Assembly: GCF_003473545.1 (NCBI RefSeq)
Contig: NZ_QUCM01000001.1
Span: 62,001-126,000, forward strand
Length of the DNA: 64,000 nucleotides
Direction: 5' to 3'
Origin: Clostridium sp. AM22-11AC
GTDB taxonomy: Bacteria > Bacillota > Clostridia > Lachnospirales > Lachnospiraceae
The position numbers and the translations under genes are program-made. The first letter of the stretch is position 1; each line of letters begins with the position of its first letter. The notes beneath the pieces are model-generated. The model saw only the letters and a program-made list of their open reading frames with translations, was not told the DNA's origin and did no database searches. This document shows positions 8,518 through 16,954 of this stretch, one piece after another.

Positions 8518-10194
8518 TCATCTTAAGTATTTCTGGATCACCCGGATCAAATTTCCTGCGTCTAATGGTTTTGGAAGATGTTCATCCATTCCTGCCTGAC
8601 GGCATTTTTGTGCATCTTCTTCATAATCGCTGGCTGTAAGGGCGATGATCGCTACTTTAGAGGCATCTTCCCGTTCCAGGCTCCGGATCGCTTTTGCTGA
8701 CTGAAATCCATCCATCACCGGCATTACAAGATCCATAAGGATCACGGAAATATCTCCCGGAGCAGAAGCCTCAAAACATTCTAACGCTTCTTTTCCATTC
8801 CAAGCTCTTATGACCTGGGCTCCTTCTTTTCGCAAAAGGAACTCCGCGATCTCCATATTCAGCTCATTATCCTCCACTAAAAGGATCTTCTTTCCCCGGA
8901 TGGATACAGGACGTTTCACAGCTTCCTGGACCTTTGCGTCTTTCTCCTGCGCCTGTTCTTCATCAATAAGGGACGGCAGACGGATCCTGCAGAATGCTTC
9001 GCCTGTTTCTTCATCTGAAAAATGGATCTCCCCGCCCATCATCTGGATCAGGCCTTTGGCAACTGCCAATCCCGGTTCCCCTCTTCTGTAAGAACTTCGG
9101 GTATCTGTACAGACAAATTCAAACCAGGCTGTCCCTCCCGCGGACTGACGTTCTTCACAGGAAAGTTCTACACAGTCACCACCACGGTTATCTTTAATAG
9201 CATTTCCCACAACATTTTTCAGGATCTGCTTTAAGTGAGACGGACTGCCATATAATTTCCAGTTTTTCCCAGATAACTGTCTGCTGTGGTAACGGATCCC
9301 TCTGTCAGCAGCAAGCTCTTTTGCCCACTGGCAGACATCCTCATATAACTCCCTCATATCAAAAGATCTCAGTTCCAAATCCACAGCGCCAGACTCCAAC
9401 TTGTCCATATCCACCATGTCTGAGATCAGATCTAACAGCACATCTGAGGTCTCCCATATTTTTTTCCTGCATTCTCTCTGCTTTTCAAGGTCATGGTCAT
9501 AACGATTGCCCAATTCTACCAGTTCCCGGATGCCATTGATAGGAGTGCGGATGTCATAACTGAGCTTGCGAAGAAAGTCTGATTTAGCTGCATTTGCCTT
9601 TTCTTCCTTTGTGGCAGATAACAAAACTGCCTCCTGACAGGCCATTTCCCTTTCTTCCTGCTCCTTTTCTTCTCTCTGACGCAGCCATAAGAAAACACTG
9701 CATAAAAGGATATAAAGGATCATGACATAAGCTAATGCCAGGGTCCTCAGGAAAAAAACAGAAGCCACAGGATAAAATACGTACAGATCATTCTCTCCAT
9801 AAGACTCAAAGACCCCAAAATAAGCAGATCCGTAGTAGCGAAAGGAAAATAAAGTATCCGGCTCTGTCTCTTCTGTTATATTCTGGATCAAAGGTGCCTC
9901 TGCCTGCGTTTTTCCCTGATATTCCTCAAAATTTGATCCTGTCACAAGGCCATTTTTGCAGATCATTATGATCCCGTTCATTTCCAGATGAAGGCCCTGA
10001 TAAAACTCTGCAAATGCCTCTGACCGGCTGCTCTGTTCCTTTATAAACTGTAACGTTTCTTCTGCTGCCACAGTCGCTTTGTTTTTTCCAATATTTGTAA
10101 ATAAAATGAATACAGAACCAAACAGAACCATTCCCAAAGCAACCAGTATACCTAAGGTATGTTTTCTAAAAACAGATATTCTGTTTTCTCTCAC
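8518..10194 (-). CDS. Degenerate hybrid histidine kinase with intact receiver domain
   Basis: This 558-residue membrane protein has TM1 at about 13-32, an extracellular sensor of about 110 residues, TM2 at about 150-171, a charged coiled coil, a HisKA-like region, an HATPase-like region and a receiver domain (about 435-558). In the H-box, LSYDIRTPINGI carries Tyr213 (codon TAT, 9556-9558) where the phosphoacceptor His should be. The N-box Asn survives (GNAIKDN), but the DTGxG box reads CTDTRSSYRRG and the second glycine box is reduced to GEPGLAVAKG. Autophosphorylation is therefore unlikely. The receiver keeps its Asp pair (VEDNE), phospho-Asp (LMDLVMP), Thr (LTAS) and Lys (PKPL). It overlaps the upstream c-di-GMP gene by 4 bases, so the two are co-expressed. 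Probably a pseudokinase. Confidence 0.9.
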   Translation of the reverse strand: MRENRISVFRKHTLGILVALGMVLFGSVFILFTNIGKNKATVAAEETLQFIKEQSSRSEAFAEFYQGLHLEMNGIIMICKNGLVTGSNFEEYQGKTQAEAPLIQNITEETEPDTLFSFRYYGSAYFGVFESYGENDLYVFYPVASVFFLRTLALAYVMILYILLCSVFLWLRQREEKEQEEREMACQEAVLLSATKEEKANAAKSDFLRKLSYDIRTPINGIRELVELGNRYDHDLEKQRECRKKIWETSDVLLDLISDMVDMDKLESGAVDLELRSFDMRELYEDVCQWAKELAADRGIRYHSRQLSGKNWKLYGSPSHLKQILKNVVGNAIKDNRGGDCVELSCEERQSAGGTAWFEFVCTDTRSSYRRGEPGLAVAKGLIQMMGGEIHFSDEETGEAFCRIRLPSLIDEEQAQEKDAKVQEAVKRPVSIRGKKILLVEDNELNMEIAEFLLRKEGAQVIRAWNGKEALECFEASAPGDISVILMDLVMPVMDGFQSAKAIRSLEREDASKVAIIALTASDYEEDAQKCRQAGMDEHLPKPLDAGNLIRVIQKYLR

Positions 10195-12122
10195 TTTTCT
10201 GTCTCCTCTTTTATCTCCTCTGATAATACCGGATAAAGATCCTCATTTTTCTTCTTTTGAAATCCGGACTGCAGTTCTTCTTTTAACCGATCCTGGATAT
10301 CCACCAGACATCCTAACAGGATGGGATTAAAGACTCCACATTCCCCGTTTAAGATCATTTCAATGGCTTTTTCGTGGGAAAATGCCTTCTTGTATACACG
10401 CTCACTTACAAGGGCGTCATATACATCTGCCATTGCAACCACCTGGGCTGCGATCGGGATCTCTTCCCCCTTTAATCCGTCCGGATACCCTTTTCCATCA
10501 TACCGCTCATGGTGCCACCGGCAGATCTGGTATGCAACCTGTACCAGTTTTTCATTCCGGAACATTTCCAGACTGTCCAACATAGAAGCACCGATCAGTG
10601 TATGGGTCTTCATGATCTCAAATTCTTCTTTTGTCAGTTTTCCCGGCTTGTTTAATATTTTTTCATCAATTCCTATTTTCCCGATATCATGAAGTGCGGA
10701 AGCTGTTGTGATCATGAAACGGTCTGACCACAGCAGATGATACTGGTCTGTTTTCTGCATCAGACGTTCCAGCAGCATGCCCGTGATCGTATTGATATGT
10801 AATACATGGCTGCCGCTTTCTCCATTTCTGAACTCAACGATCTGGCTTAAGATGCTGACCATCATCCGGTTGTGTTTCTCTTTTTCCTGGATCTGGTCTG
10901 TAACCAGACTGATCAGATGTCTCTGCTTTGCGTAAAGTTTAATGGTATTAAACACTCTCTGATGTACTACCTGGGCATCAAAAGGACGGCTGATATAATC
11001 AGATGCCCCCATTTCATAAGCCCTTCTCACATAAGCCGCGCCATCTTCGCTGGAGATCATGATCACCGGCGTGTCTTCGATCCAGTGGTTTCGGTTCATC
11101 AGCGCCAATACTTCAAAACCATCCATCACCGGCATATTGATATCCAAAAGGATCAGTGAGATACCGGTTCCATACTGCTTTAACAGATCAATACATTCTT
11201 CCCCGTTTGCAGCTTCTAAGATCTTGTATTCCTCTTCCAGGATCACAGCAAGGATCTCACGGTTCATCTGGGAATCATCTACGATCAGGACCTGCTGCTT
11301 TTCCCTGCCTTTCACACTGTCAATACCGGACTTTTCTGTTACCGTCATATTTTTCCGGTTCTTTGCCTGATACATCAGGCTGTCCGCTCTTCCTACCGCG
11401 CTTTCCACTGTTTCATTATCAGCCAAAACGCCTCCAATGCTTACAGACAGGTGAAGCTGTGTATATCCGGGAACTTCTGCCTCATAGACCATATCCCGGA
11501 TCTGTTTTAACTTCTTTGAAAAAACATCTTCCGACACATCCGGAAGGATCAGCAGAAATTCATCGCCCCCATACCGGATCAGGATATCTGTTTTTCGGAT
11601 ACATTTGCGCACGATCCCCACAACTGTATTTAACACCATATCCCCTGCATTATGTCCGCAGGTATCATTGTACAGTTTAAAATCATCCAGATCGATCATT
11701 GCAACTCCTGCATGACTTTTCACTTTGCGGATCCTGTCCTCATAATATCTGCGGTTGTAAGCTCCTGTCAGCGCATCCAGATACAGTTCTTCATTATATC
11801 CCCGGACTTTTGCCACCAGTGCTTCCCTTGCATTTGCCTCTGAGTCTGCTGCGTCCCCCAGAACATTCAACATCTCTACAACGTAAGGTTCCCCTTCGAT
11901 CTCCACATAACGCGCGATCCTCTGATATACCCTGGACTCAACGTATTCCAGTCTTTTTTTCTGGCACCGTTCCCTGAATGCCTTTAATGAAATAGAATTT
12001 TTATCTTTTTCCAGACGCCTGACTGCTTCTATATCCAGGACCTTTACTTCTGTAAATATTTCTTCTAAATAAGCAAACATTTCCTTTGCCTGTTCTTTTG
12101 TCAAAACGGCATTGAATTTCAT
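10191..12122 (-). CDS. GGDEF-REC-HD-GYP cyclic-di-GMP signalling protein
   Basis: This 643-residue soluble protein joins three domains. A short helical N-terminus precedes a GGDEF diguanylate cyclase (about 112-262) with active-site RYGGDEF (185-189) and an intact inhibitory RxxD site (Arg176-Asp179). A receiver follows (about 277-395) with VDDS and LLDINMP (phospho-Asp327), but with Ser and Arg379 (ISRPF) where Thr/Lys are usual. An HD-GYP phosphodiesterase ends it (about 420-605), with HDIGK (478-482) and HHERYDGKGYP (537-547). It could both make and degrade c-di-GMP. Which activity dominates cannot be read from sequence. The last 4 bases overlap the degenerate kinase gene. RBS AAAGGAGAAAG precedes the ATG, and a promoter lies about 85 bases upstream. 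Confidence 0.94.
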   Translation of the reverse strand: MKFNAVLTKEQAKEMFAYLEEIFTEVKVLDIEAVRRLEKDKNSISLKAFRERCQKKRLEYVESRVYQRIARYVEIEGEPYVVEMLNVLGDAADSEANAREALVAKVRGYNEELYLDALTGAYNRRYYEDRIRKVKSHAGVAMIDLDDFKLYNDTCGHNAGDMVLNTVVGIVRKCIRKTDILIRYGGDEFLLILPDVSEDVFSKKLKQIRDMVYEAEVPGYTQLHLSVSIGGVLADNETVESAVGRADSLMYQAKNRKNMTVTEKSGIDSVKGREKQQVLIVDDSQMNREILAVILEEEYKILEAANGEECIDLLKQYGTGISLILLDINMPVMDGFEVLALMNRNHWIEDTPVIMISSEDGAAYVRRAYEMGASDYISRPFDAQVVHQRVFNTIKLYAKQRHLISLVTDQIQEKEKHNRMMVSILSQIVEFRNGESGSHVLHINTITGMLLERLMQKTDQYHLLWSDRFMITTASALHDIGKIGIDEKILNKPGKLTKEEFEIMKTHTLIGASMLDSLEMFRNEKLVQVAYQICRWHHERYDGKGYPDGLKGEEIPIAAQVVAMADVYDALVSERVYKKAFSHEKAIEMILNGECGVFNPILLGCLVDIQDRLKEELQSGFQKKKNEDLYPVLSEEIKEETEK

Positions 12123-12204
12123 GTCTTTCTCCTTTACAGTCTGGTTTCCGTCATTTTATCCATTCATGTATCGTATCCTATTTAACCGGATTTTTCTTTT
12201 AGAT

Positions 12205-12233
12205 ATTATATCTATTTTCCCCTCTGTTGTCCA
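12205..12233 (-). promoter_or_regulatory. Predicted promoter of the GGDEF-REC-HD-GYP operon
   Basis: On the minus strand TGGACA (12228-12233), 17 bases, then a perfect TATAAT (12205-12210). It lies just past the stop of the MORN-like gene and gives a leader of about 75 bases. Confidence 0.65.
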
Positions 12234-12241
12234 TATTTCAT

Positions 12242-13156
12242 TTAATCCCAGCCAAGAAGATTCATCCACAATACCTGATCTACCTGATCATCTGCGATCA
12301 GATAGGCATGGCTGACAGAGTCCGCAGACATAAGCTGGTATTCGCCTGCATCATCCAGATGGGTCCAACGTTCGTCTAACTGGATCTTTCCCTGGGAAAC
12401 ATTCATATCCCAGTGGGACAGCGTATCATCTGTTCCACGGATCTCATAGGAAATGCTGCCCTCCATTTCATCATCCACAAACTGTCCCTGCTTTTCCACC
12501 CAGGCATATTCCCCCTGGGGAACATTTTCATAATAACAGTAGCCAGTTGCTCCCTGTCCGTTCATTTTTCCACTGCTCCATACACCGTTTGAGAAATTAT
12601 ATCTGGGGCTGTCCACATTTACAAACTGTAATGCCAGACAGTTTCCCTGAGGCTGGCCATCCTGAAAAGTTCCGTAAAACAGGATCTCCGGCATGGTAAA
12701 TACCAGTCCCTCTCCCTCTATTTCCTCTGAAATGGTACTGCCATCATAAAGGAAACGTTCTCCTTCAAAGGTTCCGTAAAAGATCTGGGCAAGAACCTCC
12801 TGTTTTTTATCCAGAAGCTTGGCAGCCTGGACCATATCTTCCGCTGCCACTGCCACACGGATATCTTCCAAAAGCTGTTTCTGATCTTGCGGAAGTGCCT
12901 CATATCTGGCACTGAACGAATTTTCTTCTACGATTTCCTGCGCTGTTTCCGTTTCCATATCACTTTCCGGCACTTCGCTCGATTCTGGTATGGTTTCTTC
13001 TGTTGCTTCGGTCTGTTCCATAACCGGCGGCTCTGTTGCCGGTAAAGCCCTGCTCATTCCCAAAAATCCAGCTGTTGGAAGAGCCAGACCATAAGCCACC
13101 AATGCTGCCAGCCACTGTCCCGGAAGCTTTTTTCCATTTATTTTCAATTTATTCAC
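12242..13156 (-). CDS. Membrane-anchored protein with MORN-like repeats
   Basis: This 304-residue protein has a signal-anchor segment (about residues 13-35), a Glu/Thr/Pro/Ser-rich linker (about 40-80), a helical stretch (84-125) and then degenerate MORN-type units: IFYGTFEGERFLYDG, ILFYGTFQDGQPQGN, GVWSSGKMNGQGATGY and KQGQFVDDEMEGSIS. MORN repeats usually mediate membrane or protein contacts; here the role is unknown. The GTG start overlaps the end of the MocR regulator gene by 8 bases, so the two form a translationally coupled pair and may be functionally linked. The visible SD is weak, consistent with coupling. Confidence 0.8.
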   Translation of the reverse strand: MNKLKINGKKLPGQWLAALVAYGLALPTAGFLGMSRALPATEPPVMEQTEATEETIPESSEVPESDMETETAQEIVEENSFSARYEALPQDQKQLLEDIRVAVAAEDMVQAAKLLDKKQEVLAQIFYGTFEGERFLYDGSTISEEIEGEGLVFTMPEILFYGTFQDGQPQGNCLALQFVNVDSPRYNFSNGVWSSGKMNGQGATGYCYYENVPQGEYAWVEKQGQFVDDEMEGSISYEIRGTDDTLSHWDMNVSQGKIQLDERWTHLDDAGEYQLMSADSVSHAYLIADDQVDQVLWMNLLGWD

Positions 13157-14570
13157 CTTCTAATTCTTTCCAGGCATTTACAAGGCGTTTGCAGCCCTCT
13201 GTGATCTCACTTTCCTTTAAACTTGCATATCCAAGTATAACGGTAGACGGAAAAAGATCTTTATTTTGTCCTATTACAAAATCTGACATTCCATAGACTT
13301 TTACACCTGCCTGTGCTGCAGTCTCTGTCAGTTTCTTTTCTGAAATCCCTTTCTTATGGGTAAGGAGAACATGGATCCCTGCATACTCACCGCCGATCTC
13401 AAAATAGGGTTCCAGCTCTCTTAATCCTGCAAGAAGCGTATCATGTTTTCCCCTGTAAACAGATCGCATCCTGTTTAAATGGCGCTCATAATATCCTTCT
13501 ATAATAAAATGAGTCAGGATATTCTGGTCCACTCTTGATACAGTTGATGCATAAAAACCTGCTTTTTCCCGGTATAAAGCCAGCAACGGCTCCGGAAGTA
13601 CCATAAAGCCCACACGGATCGCCGGAGCAATGGAACGGGAAAAGGTTCCCATATAGATTACCTTCTGGCTGTCATCCATTCCCTGAAGTGCCGGTATCGG
13701 ACGGCCTTTATAACGGAATTCACTGTCGTAATCATCTTCGATCAGATAACGGCCTTCCTGTTTTTTGGCCCATTTCAGCAGCTCCTGCCGCCTTTTAATA
13801 GGGATAACGATTCCTGTGGGGTACTGGTGGGACGGCATAACATAGGCGATCCGTGCCTGTGTTTTCTCTAACTCTTTCACCTTCATTCCCCATTCATCCA
13901 TAGATACAGGAAAAATAGGATGACCCAGGCTTTCAAATACACGAAAGGCCTGCTTGTAAGTGGGATTTTCCAGGGCGATACCCGTACTGCGGCCGATCAG
14001 CTGGGAAAGGAGCATTAAAAGATATTCACTTCCCGCACCTACCAGGATCTGTTCCGGACGGCAGTGGACTCCACGGGCAGAGTGAAGATAATCCCGGATC
14101 ACCTGACGCAGGCTGTATTCTCCCTGGGCATTTCCCACTGCAAACATATCTTTGTTGTCATCTACCAGCGTATTTTTGCTTAGTTTTCTCCAGGCATTAA
14201 AAGGGAAACTGTCTAGGTCGATACCTCTTGGGGAAAAGTCTACTTTGTAATTGTAATTTTCATTTTCTTCCTGCTTTTCCTCTTTTTCTTCCGGCACTCC
14301 GTGATATTTTACTTCTACCAGTTCTTCGATCTGACAGACAAAATATCCCCTGCAGGGAAGAGCCTCTATGTATCCCTCTGATAGCAGCTGTTCATAAGCC
14401 AACTGGGTCGTACTCCTGCTTACATGAAGATTGTCCGCAAGTGTCCTGGTAGAAGGAAGTCTGCTGCCAGCCCGCAGTCTGCCGGCCCGTATTTCTGTTT
14501 TTATGTAGCGGTAGATCTGTTCATAAAGGGGGATGCTGTCTTTATTTTCAATAGGCACCATTAATTCCAT
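13149..14570 (-). CDS. MocR-type (GntR-aminotransferase) regulator lacking the PLP lysine
   Basis: This 473-residue protein has a GntR winged helix (about 12-80, IPLYEQIYRYIKTEIRAG) joined to a class I aminotransferase-like domain (about 110-470). That is the MocR/PdxR/GabR layout, in which bound PLP signals vitamin B6 or amine status. PLP-site residues are visible in NPTYKQ, IEDDYDSEFRY and the phosphate-binding RVG. The Schiff-base lysine in the GTFSK motif is Arg312 here (GTFSRSIAPAIRVG; codon CGT, 13635-13637), so normal covalent PLP binding is unlikely. It may have changed ligand or be ligand-independent. The MORN-like gene overlaps downstream. A terminator separates it from glnS. Confidence 0.9.
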   Translation of the reverse strand: MELMVPIENKDSIPLYEQIYRYIKTEIRAGRLRAGSRLPSTRTLADNLHVSRSTTQLAYEQLLSEGYIEALPCRGYFVCQIEELVEVKYHGVPEEKEEKQEENENYNYKVDFSPRGIDLDSFPFNAWRKLSKNTLVDDNKDMFAVGNAQGEYSLRQVIRDYLHSARGVHCRPEQILVGAGSEYLLMLLSQLIGRSTGIALENPTYKQAFRVFESLGHPIFPVSMDEWGMKVKELEKTQARIAYVMPSHQYPTGIVIPIKRRQELLKWAKKQEGRYLIEDDYDSEFRYKGRPIPALQGMDDSQKVIYMGTFSRSIAPAIRVGFMVLPEPLLALYREKAGFYASTVSRVDQNILTHFIIEGYYERHLNRMRSVYRGKHDTLLAGLRELEPYFEIGGEYAGIHVLLTHKKGISEKKLTETAAQAGVKVYGMSDFVIGQNKDLFPSTVILGYASLKESEITEGCKRLVNAWKELEGE

Positions 14571-14586
14571 AGGGCTTCTCCTAACA

Positions 14587-14615
14587 TGAAAAAGGCTCTC
14601 TGTTTCCAGAGAGCC
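14587..14615 (-). terminator. glnS terminator
   Basis: GGCTCTCT (14594-14601) and AGAGAGCC (14608-14615) form an 8-base stem with a 6-base loop, followed on the minus strand by TTTTTCATG. It ends the glnS transcript just before the MocR gene. Confidence 0.85.
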
Positions 14616-14636
14616 TCATTGCTTTGCTTCACTTCA

Positions 14637-16331
14637 TTATTTCGGCAGTTTGAAAGAACTCTTCAGTGAAACGATCCGGTTAAATACAGGATTTTCCTTG
14701 GTGCTGTCCTTGCAGTCTGCACAGAAATAACCATTTCTTACAAACTGGAAGCTGTCATAAGCCTCCGCCTGTGCAAGAGCAGGTTCACCGTAGCACTCCT
14801 TTAATACAGTAAGGGAATTTGGATTTAAGTTCAGGGTTCCGTCTGCATTCAGCTTACCCTTTTCCTCATCTACGATATTTTCATAGAGACGGCACTCGAT
14901 CTTCTTTGCAGTTGGTACAGCTACCCAGTGGATGGTACCTTTTACCTTTCTGCCTTCAAAGCCGGAACCACTCTTTGTCTCAGGATCATAAGTTCCGTGT
15001 ACTACAGTTACATTGCCATTTTCATCTTTTTCGCAGCCAGTGCATTTTACGAAATAAGCGCCCATAAGACGTACTTCGTTTCCTGGGAACATACGGAAAT
15101 ATTTCTTAGGCGGCTCTTCCATAAAGTCTTCTCTTTCGATATAAACTTCACGGGAGAATGGAACCTTTCTGCTTCCCAGTTCCGGATTTTCCAGGTTGTT
15201 TGGAACATCCAGTTCTTCTACCTGTCCTTCCGGATAGTTGTCGATCACCAGTTTTACAGGATCTAACACTGCCATCATACGTGATTTCTTCAGTTTTAAG
15301 TCTTCACGGATGCAGTACTCAAGCATTGCATAGTCAACAGAGCTGTTTGCCTTTGACACGCCAACTAACTCTACAAAACGCTTGATGGACTCCGGTGTAT
15401 AACCTCTTCTTCGCAGTGCAGCGATGGATACCAGACGAGGATCATCCCAACCGTCTACAATTCCGTCTTCTACCAGCTTCTTGATATAACGCTTACCTGT
15501 AACCACGTTGGTCAGGTACAGCTTTGCAAACTCGATCTGACGAGGTGGATTTTCAAATTCGCACTCTCTTACTACCCAGTCATACAGAGGACGGTGATCC
15601 TCAAATTCCAGGGTACAGATGGAATGGGTAATGTGCTCTACCGCATCCTCGATCGGATGAGCGAAGTCATACATCGGATAGATGCACCATTTATCACCTG
15701 TATTGTGATGATGCATATGAGCTACACGGTAGATGACAGGGTCTCTCATGTTGATGTTAGGGGAAGCCATATCGATTTTTGCGCGAAGAACCTTCTCGCC
15801 GTCCTGATACTTGCCTTCCTTCATCTCCTCAAAGAGACGCAGGTTCTCTTCGATGGAACGGTTTCTGTATGGGCTTTCCTTACCTGGTGTATTGAAATCG
15901 CCTCTGTACTCTCTGATCTGTTCAGCGCTTAAATCGCAGACAAAGGCTTTTCCCTTCTTAATAAGGAAAACAGCACACTCATACATTTTTTCAAAATAGT
16001 TGGAAGCAAAGAACAGTCTGTCCTCAAAATCTGCTCCTAACCACTTTACGTCTGCCATAATGGACTCAACAAACTCTGTTTTTTCCTTGGTTGGGTTTGT
16101 ATCATCAAAACGCAGGTTAAACTTGCCATTATATTTCTGTGCCAGTCCATAGTTTAAAAGAATAGACTTGGCATGTCCGATATGCAGATAGCCATTTGGT
16201 TCCGGTGGAAAACGGGTCTGTACATGGTCATAAACGCCTTCTGCCAGGTCCTTATCGATTTCCTGCTCTATAAAGTTCTTAGAAACCAGCTCTTTTTCTT
16301 CGGTTTCTACTACAATGTCTTTCTCTGCCAT
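14637..16331 (-). CDS. glnS: Glutaminyl-tRNA synthetase
   Basis: This class I synthetase (564 residues from the chosen start) charges tRNA-Gln. The HIGH box is in [14 protein letters not shown] (about residues 43-56), and the catalytic core continues through FRFDDTNP-like NLRFDDTNP and GWDDPRL. The second signature, usually MSKRKL, reads [12 protein letters not shown] set the start at 16331 because GGAGGAGC lies 5-8 bases before that ATG; an upstream in-frame ATG at 16358 has no good site. GlnRS is patchy in Firmicutes, many of which use the GatCAB route, so this gene was probably acquired in the lineage. It ends in a terminator. Confidence 0.95.
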   Translation of the reverse strand: MAEKDIVVETEEKELVSKNFIEQEIDKDLAEGVYDHVQTRFPPEPNGYLHIGHAKSILLNYGLAQKYNGKFNLRFDDTNPTKEKTEFVESIMADVKWLGADFEDRLFFASNYFEKMYECAVFLIKKGKAFVCDLSAEQIREYRGDFNTPGKESPYRNRSIEENLRLFEEMKEGKYQDGEKVLRAKIDMASPNINMRDPVIYRVAHMHHHNTGDKWCIYPMYDFAHPIEDAVEHITHSICTLEFEDHRPLYDWVVRECEFENPPRQIEFAKLYLTNVVTGKRYIKKLVEDGIVDGWDDPRLVSIAALRRRGYTPESIKRFVELVGVSKANSSVDYAMLEYCIREDLKLKKSRMMAVLDPVKLVIDNYPEGQVEELDVPNNLENPELGSRKVPFSREVYIEREDFMEEPPKKYFRMFPGNEVRLMGAYFVKCTGCEKDENGNVTVVHGTYDPETKSGSGFEGRKVKGTIHWVAVPTAKKIECRLYENIVDEEKGKLNADGTLNLNPNSLTVLKECYGEPALAQAEAYDSFQFVRNGYFCADCKDSTKENPVFNRIVSLKSSFKLPK

Positions 16332-16375
16332 AACTGCTCCTCCGTGATCTGTCGTCATAGTTATTTAAAATAATA

Positions 16376-16798
16376 TCACACTTTCCGGTTATAGTAAAGC
16401 CGCAGCTTTGCGATCATTTTCTCTGAATTTAGTGGTTTTGCTAGATGTTCCGTCATTCCGGCCTCCTTGCAGCGCTTTCTGTCATCGGAAAAAGCATTGG
16501 CTGTCATTGCAAAAATAGGGATCTGCACTGCATCCGGGCGTTCCATTTTCCGGATGATCCTTGTTGCCTCCAGTCCGTCCATGACGGGCATCATCACATC
16601 CATTAAAATAAAATCAAACTCTCCCTGTTCGGAAGCCTTAAATATTTCCACTGCTTCTTTTCCGTTCTCTGCATTGACAACTGTGATCCCTGTATGCTCT
16701 AAGATAAACTGGGCAATTTCCCGGTTCAGCTCATTATCCTCTACCAACTGACATCCTCTACAGGATCCGGATCTTCCAATACCAGGATCAGTCCCCAT
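16376..16798 (-). pseudogene. Receiver-domain fragment, probable remnant of a hybrid kinase
   Basis: From about residue 18 this reading frame is a receiver domain: LVEDNELN, LMDVMMPVMDG (phospho-Asp), AMTAN and LAKPL are all present. The first 17 residues (MGTDPGIGRSGSCRGCQ) do not look like the usual first beta strand, and there is no RBS before the ATG. It resembles the C-terminal receivers of the two hybrid kinases nearby, so I read it as the 3' end of a lost hybrid kinase. It could alternatively be an active stand-alone receiver. It lies directly upstream of glnS on the same strand. Confidence 0.6.
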
Positions 16799-16898
16799 TT
16801 ATCAACTGCCAAGTCATACTTTTTTATTATTACAAGTGTAACATGAGGGGCATAAAATATCAAGTTTGTACCTGCTTTGTAACCACATATTTTCATTC

Positions 16899-16927
16899 TT
16901 GGCAAGAAATAGAAAATAGAATAAAAT
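16899..16927 (+). promoter_or_regulatory. Predicted promoter of the GGDEF/kinase locus
   Basis: TTGGCA (16899-16904), 17 bases, TAAAAT (16922-16927); good matches at both boxes, 28 bases before the chosen ATG. Confidence 0.65.
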
Positions 16928-16954
16928 GGTTACAAAACAGTGGAATGGAGTTAT

